A stretch of 18,165 nucleotides of DNA, from NCBI GenBank assembly GCA_004298725.1, contig SCQA01000047.1:1-18165 (forward strand), read 5' to 3'. The notes under the pieces are model-generated. The model searched no databases. It was not told where the DNA came from and worked only from the letters and a program-made list of their open reading frames with translations. Source of the stretch: a bacterium. Its GTDB lineage: Bacteria > Desulfobacterota > GWC2-55-46. A program made the translations under genes and the position numbers. Shown piece after piece: positions 7,212 through 14,896 of this stretch. Every line of letters starts with the position of its first letter. The stretch's first letter is position 1.

Positions 7212-8633
7212 ATGACTGAAAAACATCCTGTCATCATAGGCGACGAACTTAGAACCACGGCCAAAGAACTACCCGTAATAAACCCGTTTGACAACAGCAT
7301 TGCCGGGGTTACGTACCTCTGCGGAACAACCGAGCTTAACCATGCGCTCTCCGCCGCTACCGCGGCTTTTGACAAGTTGAAAAAATACTCGTCATACCAA
7401 AGGGCCGACATACTTCAAAGGTGCGTTGACGGCATTAAAAAGCGCTCCGAAGAGCTTGCGAGGACCATAGCCCTTGAAGCGGGCAAGCCTATTAAAGACG
7501 CAAGAAGCGAAGTAGCGCGCGCCACGAATACCTTTCAAATAGCGCTTGAAGAATCAAAACGGCTTGGGGGCGAGGTTATGCCGCTTGATATATCACACGG
7601 CGCCGAGGGGCGTTTTGCTATAATCCGGCGCTTTCCAATCGGGGTCGTACTCGGCATTACCCCGTTTAACTTTCCCTTGAACCTTGTCGCCCACAAGATA
7701 GCCCCGGCAATGGCGTGCGGCTCGCCCATAATAATAAAGCCCGCCTCGAAAACACCGCTTACCGCGCTCGCTCTCGGTGAAATAATACTTGATTCGGGCT
7801 ACGCCAAAGGCGGCGTAAGCATTGTGCCGTCAGCCGCCGGCGACGTCGAAAAACTGCTTGAAGACGCGCGGATAAAAAAGCTTACCTTTACCGGAAGCCC
7901 GGCTGTAGGCTGGAGGCTAAAATCAAAGGCAATCAACAAACGCGTTACGCTTGAGCTTGGCGGAAATGCCGGAGTTATAATTCATGAAGACGCTGACCTT
8001 GACTACGCCGCAAAACAATGCGCTAAAGGCGCGTTTTCATACGCCGGGCAGGTGTGCATATCGGTTCAGCGCGTTTACGCCCACAAAAACATCTTTAACG
8101 AATTCAAGAAAAAGTTCTTAAAACTCGCCTCGGCCTTAAAACTTGGGAACCCGCTTGACGAGTCAACCGATATAGGCCCGATGATAGACACCGCCTCCGT
8201 TGAAAAGACGGAAGCATGGGTAAACGAGGCAATAAAAGGCGGCGCCAAACTCTTAACCGGCGGTAAAAGGCGCGGCCCATGCTTTGAGCCTACGGTGCTG
8301 ACAAATACAACCTCATCAATGAAGGTCTGCTCCGAGGAAATCTTCGGCCCGGTTGTCGCGCTTGAGTCTTATGAAAATTTTGAAGACGCGCTTAAACAGA
8401 TAAATCAAGGCCGTTTCGGCCTGCAAGCCGGCCTTTTCACAAAAGACATGGGCAGAATACTTTTAGCGTATGAAACCCTTGAAGTCGGCGGAGTAATAGC
8501 CAACGACGTGCCGACATTCAGGATGGACAACATGCCTTACGGAGGCATAAAAGAAAGCGGCTTCGGAAGGGAAGGCGTAAGGTACGCCATTGAAGAAATG
8601 ACAGAACTAAAACTTCTTGCGATAAAGGCGTAA
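7212..8633 (+). CDS. NAD(P)-dependent aldehyde dehydrogenase, lactaldehyde dehydrogenase type
   Basis: The 473-residue protein has the full non-phosphorylating aldehyde dehydrogenase set: N153 in TPFNFP, K176 for cofactor binding, E248 in LELGG and the nucleophile C282 in GQVCISVQR, plus EEIFGPV near residue 377. It would oxidise an aldehyde to its acid in the cytoplasm. The GQVCISV segment and the closing DNMPYGGIKESGFGREGVRYA.EEM are close to Methanocaldococcus MJ1411, a lactaldehyde dehydrogenase linked to coenzyme F420, and to GapN-like members. The true substrate is unknown and no partner gene in the window identifies it. The ATG at 7212 has AAAGGAAT upstream. It begins 83 bp after the toxin gene and is followed after 65 bp by the ClC gene. 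Confidence 0.92.
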   Translation: MTEKHPVIIGDELRTTAKELPVINPFDNSIAGVTYLCGTTELNHALSAATAAFDKLKKYSSYQRADILQRCVDGIKKRSEELARTIALEAGKPIKDARSEVARATNTFQIALEESKRLGGEVMPLDISHGAEGRFAIIRRFPIGVVLGITPFNFPLNLVAHKIAPAMACGSPIIIKPASKTPLTALALGEIILDSGYAKGGVSIVPSAAGDVEKLLEDARIKKLTFTGSPAVGWRLKSKAINKRVTLELGGNAGVIIHEDADLDYAAKQCAKGAFSYAGQVCISVQRVYAHKNIFNEFKKKFLKLASALKLGNPLDESTDIGPMIDTASVEKTEAWVNEAIKGGAKLLTGGKRRGPCFEPTVLTNTTSSMKVCSEEIFGPVVALESYENFEDALKQINQGRFGLQAGLFTKDMGRILLAYETLEVGGVIANDVPTFRMDNMPYGGIKESGFGREGVRYAIEEMTELKLLAIKA

Positions 8634-8698
8634 AAAGAACTGCGCCGGGCACCCGACCAAGCAACCTCGCATAAAATATCGATTTCATCAACGGTATT

Positions 8699-10039
8699 AT
8701 GAAAAACACAATTAAAGAAGAAGCCGTTATTTTAGTAAGCGTATTGAAGTGGCTAATACTTGCGACTATTGTCGGGGTAATTGTGGGCGTATCAACCACC
8801 GTATTCGTCAAAACGCTCAATTGGGGCACGGAGCTTAGCCAAAACTTCAAATATTACTACCTTACCCTGCCAACGGGCCTGTTTTTAAGCGCAATCATAA
8901 TAAAATACGTCTTTCCAACCGCCGAGGGGCACGGCGCGAATAAAGTTATAGAGTCCGTCCACAAAGGTACGCGGATAAAGCCGCTGATGGTGCCCGTGGA
9001 ATTTTTAAGAACCGTAATAACCGTTTGCTCGGGCGGAAGCGCCGGCAAAGAAGGGCCGAGCGCCCAGATAGGGGCGGGCCTTTCATCGTTATTTGCCGAC
9101 CTTATCGGCGTTGACGGAGAAGACAGGAAAAAACTCGTCATATGCGGCATAAGCGGCGGGTTTGCGTCCGTTTTCGGCACGCCACTGGCCGGAGCGCTAT
9201 TTGGAATAGAAGTCCTCTTTGCCGGAAACATGCTTTACAGCGTGCTGTTGCCATCGTTCGTTGCAGGCATCGTAAGCTATCAAGTATCCTCATGGCTGGG
9301 GCTGGCATACTTATATCATCCGGTGACGATTGTACCCGTATTCAGCGAGGCATTTTTTTTTAAAGTGGTACTCGCCGGCGTCTTCTTCGGTTTATGCTCT
9401 TTGTTGCTCGTTGAAATACTGCGGCTTGGCAAAAAAACATTCGCCTCGCTTAACATGTCTTTTGAGCTTAAAAGCCTGCTTGGCGGGGTTCTCCTTGCCG
9501 GTCTGACATATGTTTTTTCAAAACAGTACCTTGGCCTTGGCATCGACGTTATAGAAGCCAGCCTTGAAGGCAAGGAAATAACTTCATACGCCTTTATATT
9601 AAAATCCATTTTTACAAGCGTTACGCTTAACTTCGGCGGAAGCGGCGGCATAGGCACGCCTATATTTTATGTCGGCGCCACGGCAGGCTCGATATTCAGC
9701 AAGGTCTTATCCGTTGACCCGGCCATGCTCTCGGCCATAGGCTTCGTAAGCCTTCTTGCCGGAGCGGCCAACACACCTATAGCGGCGTGCGTCATGTCGG
9801 TTGAGTTGTTCGGCCCGCGTATCGCCCCGTACGCGGCAATAGCCTGCGTTATAAGTTTCGTGGTCACAGGGCACAGGGGCGCGTTCTCTTCGCAGGTTGC
9901 GGCGATAAGAAAGTCATCATCCATTGATATTGTTCTTGGTGAGGAGATTGACAAAGTAAAGCCAACCTATGCCGGAAGGGAAAAAAGCCTAACCAAAACC
10001 CTGCGGGGAATATGGAAGTTTCTTAACTCTCGACGTTAA
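8699..10039 (+). CDS. ClC-family chloride channel / anion transporter
   Basis: The 446-residue product has about ten or more hydrophobic segments and ClC signatures: GGSAGKEGPSAQ (112-123) with the gating glutamate E118, GGFASVFGTPLAGALFGIE (153-171), GGSGGIGTP (313-321) corresponding to the GxFxP region, and LLAGAANTPIAA (352-363). The usual first motif GSGIP is replaced by G-H-G-A near residue 77, so ion preference may differ from classic EriC proteins. There is no C-terminal CBS pair; the last ~50 residues are a basic soluble tail. A Cl-/H+ exchange or channel role in the inner membrane is inferred from the family. The ATG at 8699 lacks a convincing ribosome site. It follows the dehydrogenase gene and may share its transcript. 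Confidence 0.92.
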   Translation: MKNTIKEEAVILVSVLKWLILATIVGVIVGVSTTVFVKTLNWGTELSQNFKYYYLTLPTGLFLSAIIIKYVFPTAEGHGANKVIESVHKGTRIKPLMVPVEFLRTVITVCSGGSAGKEGPSAQIGAGLSSLFADLIGVDGEDRKKLVICGISGGFASVFGTPLAGALFGIEVLFAGNMLYSVLLPSFVAGIVSYQVSSWLGLAYLYHPVTIVPVFSEAFFFKVVLAGVFFGLCSLLLVEILRLGKKTFASLNMSFELKSLLGGVLLAGLTYVFSKQYLGLGIDVIEASLEGKEITSYAFILKSIFTSVTLNFGGSGGIGTPIFYVGATAGSIFSKVLSVDPAMLSAIGFVSLLAGAANTPIAACVMSVELFGPRIAPYAAIACVISFVVTGHRGAFSSQVAAIRKSSSIDIVLGEEIDKVKPTYAGREKSLTKTLRGIWKFLNSRR

Positions 10040-10064
10040 GATTCAGCGCCCTGCTAAAAAAAAC

Positions 10065-10102
10065 TTGTCTTTTTCTTCAATGTGCGTTAGTATACTGTAT
10101 AC
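10065..10102 (+). promoter_or_regulatory. Possible ferredoxin promoter overlapping a GTATAC repeat
   Basis: TTGTCT (10065-10070) lies 17 bases before TAGTAT (10088-10093); an overlapping TATACT (10091-10096) is a better -10 but badly spaced. The -10 region is inside GTATAC-T-GTATAC (10090-10102), a repeat of a self-complementary hexamer that could serve as an operator. The box choice is uncertain. Confidence 0.4.
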
Positions 10103-10159
10103 AAAGATACTCGTCATAAGGTTACGGTAAAAACAAAAAAATAAAGGTGGTGATTAGAG

Positions 10160-10345
10160 TTGGCACTGAAAATAACTGATGACTGCGTAGCATGCGGAGT
10201 ATGTATGCCGGAGTGTCCGGTGAATGCCATCTCAGAGGGCGACATTTACGTTATAGACGCGAAAACGTGCGTGGAGTGCAAAGGCTATCACGGCTCGCCA
10301 AAATGCGCCGAGGTATGCCCGGTAGACGCTTGCCAGCCTGCCTAA
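10160..10345 (+). CDS. Small 2[4Fe-4S] ferredoxin
   Basis: The 61-residue protein has two cluster motifs. C9-x2-C12-x2-C15-x3-C19-P is classical. C37-x2-C40-x8-C49-x3-C53-P carries the 8-residue insertion typical of Allochromatium-type (Alvin) ferredoxins, which tend to have very low potential. An extra cysteine, C58, follows. It would carry electrons in the cytoplasm. The TTG start is supported by AAAGGTGGTG about 8 bases upstream and by alignment with the MALKI.D.C start common in these proteins. It has its own promoter-like region and is followed by stem-loops, so it may be transcribed apart from the hdr-glt genes 308 bp downstream. It is a natural candidate donor to them. Confidence 0.93.
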   Translation: MALKITDDCVACGVCMPECPVNAISEGDIYVIDAKTCVECKGYHGSPKCAEVCPVDACQPA

Positions 10346-10356
10346 AAGGTTTTTTG

Positions 10357-10387
10357 CGGCTAAGGGTAAAACCTTAGCCGGAGTTTT
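10357..10387 (+). terminator. Stem-loop after ferredoxin, likely terminator
   Basis: CGGCTAAGG (10357-10365) pairs perfectly with CCTTAGCCG (10372-10380) around a 6-base loop, followed by GAGTTTT. The T run is short, so it may end transcription only in part. Confidence 0.5.
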
Positions 10388-10397
10388 AAACAGCACG

Positions 10398-10431
10398 GCC
10401 CCGGCACTGCCTTTAAAAGACAGGCCGGGGC
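10398..10431. other. GC-rich stem-loop
   Basis: GCCCCGGC (10398-10405) and GCCGGGGC (10424-10431) form a perfect 8-bp stem; an inner CTG/CAG can extend it. No T run follows, so it is not a standard terminator. It may protect the 3' end of the ferredoxin mRNA or act with the preceding stem-loop. Confidence 0.5.
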
Positions 10432-10653
10432 ATAAGCGTTAATCGGGTGTCCGGCTTTGACCTGCCATTAAAAGAGTTGGTCAAAACCGAGCTTTATAAA
10501 AGGTAACTACCTTGCCGGCAATCACCGCCATTTATAGCAATTCTTGCCATGAATGGCGGGGTAATTGAATTACATTTAATCTGTAATTTGTCCCCCGCAG
10601 GGATTCTCCCCGCCGGACAAGAATGACTCCAAAAGGTCGTAAAGGTTGAAAAA
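10432..10653 (+). promoter_or_regulatory. Structured leader upstream of the hdr-glt operon
   Basis: No gene is seen here. Several inverted repeats succeed one another: CGG.TTTGACC (10452-10462) with GGTCAAA.CCG (10479-10489); CCGCCATT (10525-10532) with AATGGCGG (10552-10559); AATTACA (10568-10574) with TGTAATT (10582-10588); and ATGACT (10623-10628) with GGTCGT (10635-10640), which lies just before the hdrB ribosome site. It may be a transcribed regulatory leader; no known riboswitch class is recognised. Confidence 0.35.
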
Positions 10654-11601
10654 ATGAAGGACTTTGCAGTATTCTGGGGTTGCACCATTCAAACCCGTTT
10701 CCCTTTTATTGAAAAATCCACCCGCTTGGTGCTGGATGAATTCAAACTGCCGCACAGGGACATTGACGGGTTTACGTGTTGCCCGGAAAAATCGCTTATA
10801 AATAACATTGACCACTCCCTCTTCGTGCTTACGGCGGCCAGAAACGTCGCGCTCGCGGACGAGCACGACTGCGACATCGTAAGCCCGTGCACCGGTTGCG
10901 TGTCGAACCTTGCCACGGTAAAAGGAGAGCTTAAATACAACCCGGTTGAGAAAAACGAAGTCAACTCGCTTCTGAAAGAAGTGGGACGCGAATTTAAAGG
11001 CACGGCAAAGCTATCTCACCTTGTGCCGTTTTTTCACGACGTCGTCGGCCTGCAAACTATAAAGCAGAAGATGAAAAAAAGCTTCTCCGGCCTGAAAATA
11101 GCCCTTCATTACGGTTGCCACATGATACGGCCGTCGCACGCGCTTAAAAACGACGACCCCTTAAACCCTAAGAAGTTCGACAACATCATACGCGCGCTTG
11201 GCGCGGAAAGCATGAACTTCCCGACAAAAATGATGTGTTGCGGGCAAGGCCTTGACAGAGTAGACCAGCACGACCTCGCACTTTTCATGGCGCGCGTTAA
11301 GCTTAAAGAGCTGAAAAGCCTCGGCGCCGATGCCATGGTTCTTTGTTGCCCGTCATGCTTTTTGCAATTCGACAACAACCAGTACCTTATGGAAAAAGAG
11401 GGTGAAAAGCTCGGCATTCCTGTAATATATTTTACCGAGCTTCTCGGCCTCGGCATGGGCTACTCAGCCGAAGAACTTGGCATGAACCAGCACAGAAGCG
11501 ACTGCGCCCCTTTCATAAAAAAATGGGAAGCCCTTTTAAAAAAGCCGGATGACGAAGCAATTATAGAAAACGATCTAAACACCGCCGGCGCGCTTGGTTA
11601 A
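10654..11601 (+). CDS. HdrB-like protein with two CCG (non-cubane FeS) domains
   Basis: The 315-residue soluble protein carries the double CCG motif (C-x31-39-CC-x35-36-C-x2-C): C10-x31-C42-C43-x35-C79-x2-C82 and C155-x39-C195-C196-x35-C232-x2-C235, both complete. In methanogen heterodisulfide reductase subunit B each such set binds a non-cubane [4Fe-4S] cluster that performs disulfide chemistry. The same domain occurs in LutA, GlpC and succinate dehydrogenase SdhE. Here it precedes an HdrC-like gene and three glutamate synthase genes, so a role in feeding electrons to glutamate synthesis is inferred. AAAGG lies 9 bases before the ATG, preceded by a short hairpin also seen before the GXGXG gene. 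The last ~60 residues after the second motif show no recognised feature. Confidence 0.9.
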   Translation: MKDFAVFWGCTIQTRFPFIEKSTRLVLDEFKLPHRDIDGFTCCPEKSLINNIDHSLFVLTAARNVALADEHDCDIVSPCTGCVSNLATVKGELKYNPVEKNEVNSLLKEVGREFKGTAKLSHLVPFFHDVVGLQTIKQKMKKSFSGLKIALHYGCHMIRPSHALKNDDPLNPKKFDNIIRALGAESMNFPTKMMCCGQGLDRVDQHDLALFMARVKLKELKSLGADAMVLCCPSCFLQFDNNQYLMEKEGEKLGIPVIYFTELLGLGMGYSAEELGMNQHRSDCAPFIKKWEALLKKPDDEAIIENDLNTAGALG

Positions 11602-11632
11602 GGCCACCGCGATAAATTAAGGACTTATATTT

Positions 11633-12088
11633 ATGCTGAACGCTCATTTGAACTTCAAACTTCTTGAGATGTGCTCGAAATGCGGGGCGTGTTTCAGCAT
11701 TTGCCCGTCATGCGTAAACCTGCCTGGCTACGACCCGCGCATAGTGATAAAAGACATACTTGCCGGCGACTGGGAAAAATGGCTAACCTCGAAGTCCATC
11801 TGGCAGTGCCTTGAGTGCCACCATTGCCTTGAAATATGCTTCCAGCACTACGGCTTTGAAAACGCCATGACGGCGCTAAGGACTATAGCCGCTAAACGCG
11901 GCATCCACCCGACGCAGGTCAAACGCGGATGGGACATGTTCGTTAAAACAAGCAAGCTCGGCGATCCGGCCTTGCCAGCGAGAAAAAAACTCGGCCTGCC
12001 GGAACCGGCAAAGAGCGGCGCGGAGGAATTTAAAAAGCTGTACGCCCTCTTAAAAGAAAAAAAAGCCAAATCAGGCAAAACACATTGA
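11633..12088 (+). CDS. HdrC-like 2[4Fe-4S] protein
   Basis: The 151-residue protein has two ferredoxin-type motifs, C14-x2-C17-x2-C20-x3-C24-P and C59-x2-C62-x2-C65-x3-C69, separated by about 35 residues. This is the spacing of heterodisulfide reductase subunit C. The remaining half is helical and basic, with no membrane segment, so it is soluble. In Hdr complexes HdrC passes electrons to the CCG clusters of HdrB, which is encoded 31 bp upstream. An additional C27 follows the first motif. AAGGA lies about 10 bases before the ATG. A short 15-bp gap to the glutaminase gene supports one operon. Confidence 0.9.
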   Translation: MLNAHLNFKLLEMCSKCGACFSICPSCVNLPGYDPRIVIKDILAGDWEKWLTSKSIWQCLECHHCLEICFQHYGFENAMTALRTIAAKRGIHPTQVKRGWDMFVKTSKLGDPALPARKKLGLPEPAKSGAEEFKKLYALLKEKKAKSGKTH

Positions 12089-12103
12089 TTAAAGGCGGCT
12101 ATT

Positions 12104-13255
12104 GTGAACAATTATTTTGAAAAAAATATATTCGTCAACCACGAAGGGCCTATAGCCAAAGGCAAAAAAGCGGCTGACAAAGGCTTGGGTTATGAAAAGA
12201 GCATCTCCGGTTGCGGCCTGACGGGCCTTATAAGCAAAAACAGAACAAGGCTTTCAGGCAAAGCCATAGTTGAATCTCTATGCCTTATGAACGACAGAGG
12301 CAACGGCCTTGGCGCGGGGTACGCCGCTTACGGCATATATCCGGGTTTTAAAGACTTCTATGCCTTTCACATCATGTACGACGCGCCCTCAGTACGCTGG
12401 ACGGCGGAGGAATTTTTAAAGGCCAACTACCATATTGAAAAAATAGAAGAAATACCTACATTTCCGGTAAAAGCCATAGCCATAAGCCCGCTTTTGGTGC
12501 GCTACTTCATAAAGCCGCTTAAAGAAAAGCTTGCCGGAGACGTCAACGAGAGCGACTTCGTAGTCAACTCCGTAATGAAAATAAACTCTGAAATAGACGG
12601 CGCGTACGTGTTCAGCTCCGGCAAGAACATGGGCGCCTTCAAAGGCGTAGGCAACCCGTGCGACATAGCCGAATTTTTCCGCATAGAGGACTACGAAGGC
12701 TACATATGGACGGCGCACACGCGCTTTCCGACGAATACGCCCGGTTGGTGGGGCGGGGCGCACCCGTTTACGCTTCTTGACTGGTCAATCGTCCATAACG
12801 GCGAGATTTCATCTTACGGCATAAACAAAAGATACCTTGAAATGTTCGGCTACAAGCTTACGCTTCTTACGGACACTGAAGCGGCGGCATACATGCTTGA
12901 CCTCTTAATCCGCAGGCACGGCCTTGACATAGCGACGGCGTGCACGGTACTTGCCGCGCCGTTCTGGAAGAACATAGACAACATGGACGAGCAAAAAAAA
13001 GAGGCACTTACCGCACTGAGGCTCGCTTACGGAAGCGCTCTTTTAAACGGCCCGTTCTCATTGCTTTTCGGCCACAGTAACGGCCTTGTGGGCATAAACG
13101 ACAGAATAAAGCTCCGCCCGCTTGTGGCCGCCACAAAAAACGACCTTGTCTATATGGCAAGCGAAGAGTCCGCAATAAGGGCCATCTGCCCGTCGCCGGA
13201 CAAGGTATGGACTCCGCGAGCCGGAGAACCGGTAATAGTAGAGCTTAACAAATAA
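12104..13255 (+). CDS. Class II glutamine amidotransferase domain of a split glutamate synthase
   Basis: The 383-residue protein is the stand-alone glutaminase part of glutamate synthase. Motifs include GCGLTGLI with the likely nucleophile C37, MNDRGNGLGAGYAAYG (62-77), RFPTNTPGWWGGAHPF (206-221) and HNGEI (229-233). These bind glutamine and release ammonia for transfer to the FMN subunit. The catalytic cysteine must become N-terminal in this fold, so the 36 residues before C37 are probably a propeptide, as in GltB and PurF; no start codon lies next to C37. The GTG start has AAAGGCGG about 6 bases upstream. Archaeal genomes often have this domain as a separate gene beside separate synthase and GXGXG genes, as here. 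Confidence 0.92.
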   Translation: MNNYFEKNIFVNHEGPIAKGKKAADKGLGYEKSISGCGLTGLISKNRTRLSGKAIVESLCLMNDRGNGLGAGYAAYGIYPGFKDFYAFHIMYDAPSVRWTAEEFLKANYHIEKIEEIPTFPVKAIAISPLLVRYFIKPLKEKLAGDVNESDFVVNSVMKINSEIDGAYVFSSGKNMGAFKGVGNPCDIAEFFRIEDYEGYIWTAHTRFPTNTPGWWGGAHPFTLLDWSIVHNGEISSYGINKRYLEMFGYKLTLLTDTEAAAYMLDLLIRRHGLDIATACTVLAAPFWKNIDNMDEQKKEALTALRLAYGSALLNGPFSLLFGHSNGLVGINDRIKLRPLVAATKNDLVYMASEESAIRAICPSPDKVWTPRAGEPVIVELNK

Positions 13256-13328
13256 GAACATCGCGCAAATCGCGCGAAACGCAAAATAAAGCGCCATAGC
13301 GCGCGCATACATATTACGGAGGATGTTA

Positions 13329-14837
13329 ATGTTTAAAAGTCTGGCGCCGCCCGAATATCTGGCGACCATAGATCAAGTAAAGTGCATCAGATGCAAAAGG
13401 TGCATACAGAACTGCGGATGGAGCGTGTATTCATGGGGAGGGGACAAGGTATTGATTGACACCTCCAAATGCGTAAAATGCCTGAGGTGCTACCACTACT
13501 GCCCGGAAGAGGCGATACAGATTCTCGACAACCCGGTAAAGTTCAAAAACAACGCCTACTGGGGCTACAACAACATCAGAAACCTGAAAAGGCAGGCTGA
13601 AACAGGCGGCATACCGCTTACCGGCATGGGAAGCGACCTGCCGTACCCCATACTCTTTGACAACCTTCTTATTGACGCGTGTCAGGTTACAAACCCATCC
13701 ATTGACCCTCTGCGCGAACCCATGGAACTGCGGACTTACCTCGGCAAGAAGCCCGCAAGCGTTGAGTTTGAAAAGGGCAAAGACGGCAAACTCAAGCTCA
13801 AAACCAAAATGCCTCCGCAGATTAAAATTAATCTGCCGCTGATTTTCTCGCCGATGTCGTACGGCTCCATAAGCCTGAACGCTCAAAAGGTGCTTGCCAT
13901 AGCGGCAAAAGAGTGCGGCATACTGATGAACACCGGCGAAGGCGGCCTGCATGAAGACCTTCTTCCGTACAGAGACAGCATTATAGTGCAAGTAGCGTCC
14001 GGCAGGTTCGGCGTAAACCCGGACTACCTTAACGCCGGGGTAGCCGTTGAAATTAAAATTGGCCAGGGCGCAAAACCGGGCATAGGCGGCCACCTGCCCG
14101 GCGAGAAGATACCGCTTGAAGTCGCCCGCACAAGGATGATACCCGTCGGCACGGACGCTATTTCTCCCGCGCCGCAACACGACATTTATTCGATTGAAGA
14201 CTTAAAACAGCTTATATACGCCATAAAAGAGGCTACCGATTATAAGCCAGTGTCCGTAAAAATAGCGGCGGTTCATAACGTGGCGGCCATAGCGTCGGGC
14301 ATAGTGCGCGCAGGAGCGGACATCATATACCTTGACGGCTTCAGGGGCGGCACAGGCGCCGCGCCTTCGATAATACGCGACCACCTTGGCATACCCATTG
14401 AACACGCCATTGCCGCTGTTGACGACAGGCTCCGGCAGGAAGGCATAAGAAACGAAGCGTCGATAATAGCCGCGGGCGGCATACGCTCAAGCGCGGACGC
14501 GGCCAAGGCAATAGCCCTTGGCGCGGACGCCGTAGCCATAGCAACCGCCGCGCTTACAACCATGGGTTGCACAATCTGCGGAAAATGCTATACCGGCAAC
14601 TGCTCATGGGGCATAACAACGCAAAGGCCGGAGCTTACGGCGCGCCTTGACCCTGAAATATTCGCGGAGCGCCTTATAAACCTTGTTCACGCGTGGGAGC
14701 ACGAATTGAAAGAAATACTCGGCGCGCTCGGCATTAACGCCGTTGACAGCCTAAGAGGCAACAGGGAAAGGCTCCGCGGAGTCGGCCTTGACACGCAGAC
14801 GCTTGACATTCTCGGCGTAAAGCCGGCAGGCAGATAG
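13329..14837 (+). CDS. gltB: Glutamate synthase FMN/3Fe-4S domain with N-terminal ferredoxin domain
   Basis: The protein is about 502 residues (numbering below from the upstream ATG at 13323). An N-terminal 2[4Fe-4S] domain has C21-x2-C24-x2-C27-x3-C31 (no proline after) and C50-x2-C53-x2-C56-x3-C60-P. The FMN barrel follows from about residue 160, with SPMSYGSIS, MNTGEGG, QGAKPGIGGHLPG, DGFRGGTGAAP and AAGGIRSS. The [3Fe-4S] ligands are C416-x5-C422-x4-C427. It makes glutamate from 2-oxoglutarate and ammonia. No NAD(P)H subunit (GltD) is encoded nearby, so electrons must enter through the ferredoxin domain. GGAGG directly abuts the ATG at 13323 but is 6 bases from the ATG at 13329, so the latter is the preferred start. 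The 73-bp gap upstream has short CG-rich repeats. Confidence 0.94.
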   Translation: MFKSLAPPEYLATIDQVKCIRCKRCIQNCGWSVYSWGGDKVLIDTSKCVKCLRCYHYCPEEAIQILDNPVKFKNNAYWGYNNIRNLKRQAETGGIPLTGMGSDLPYPILFDNLLIDACQVTNPSIDPLREPMELRTYLGKKPASVEFEKGKDGKLKLKTKMPPQIKINLPLIFSPMSYGSISLNAQKVLAIAAKECGILMNTGEGGLHEDLLPYRDSIIVQVASGRFGVNPDYLNAGVAVEIKIGQGAKPGIGGHLPGEKIPLEVARTRMIPVGTDAISPAPQHDIYSIEDLKQLIYAIKEATDYKPVSVKIAAVHNVAAIASGIVRAGADIIYLDGFRGGTGAAPSIIRDHLGIPIEHAIAAVDDRLRQEGIRNEASIIAAGGIRSSADAAKAIALGADAVAIATAALTTMGCTICGKCYTGNCSWGITTQRPELTARLDPEIFAERLINLVHAWEHELKEILGALGINAVDSLRGNRERLRGVGLDTQTLDILGVKPAGR

Positions 14838-14838
14838 A

Positions 14839-14878
14839 ATGACCCGAAAAAGGTCATAAATGACCCCGAACAGGTCAT
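14839..14878 (+). promoter_or_regulatory. Tandem pair of ATGACC/GGTCAT hairpins before the GXGXG gene
   Basis: ATGACC (14839-14844) pairs with GGTCAT (14852-14857), and ATGACC (14860-14865) with GGTCAT (14873-14878). Both have 7-base loops (CGAAAAA, CCGAACA), with a 21-base period. They begin one base after the gltB stop and end three bases before the GGAG ribosome site. A wobble-paired relative is at 10623-10640 before hdrB. The effect, perhaps on mRNA processing or translation, is unknown. Confidence 0.55.
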
Positions 14879-14896
14879 AAAGGAGAAACTTTTTTC

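Noticed and set aside
12416..12763. Minus-strand frame (115 codons) inside the glutaminase gene
   Set aside because: It is an antisense shadow of a clearly conserved gene.
13431..14180. Long 249-codon minus-strand frame inside gltB
   Set aside because: The plus strand carries a complete glutamate synthase with all cluster and FMN motifs; the antisense frame has no recognisable family or ribosome site.
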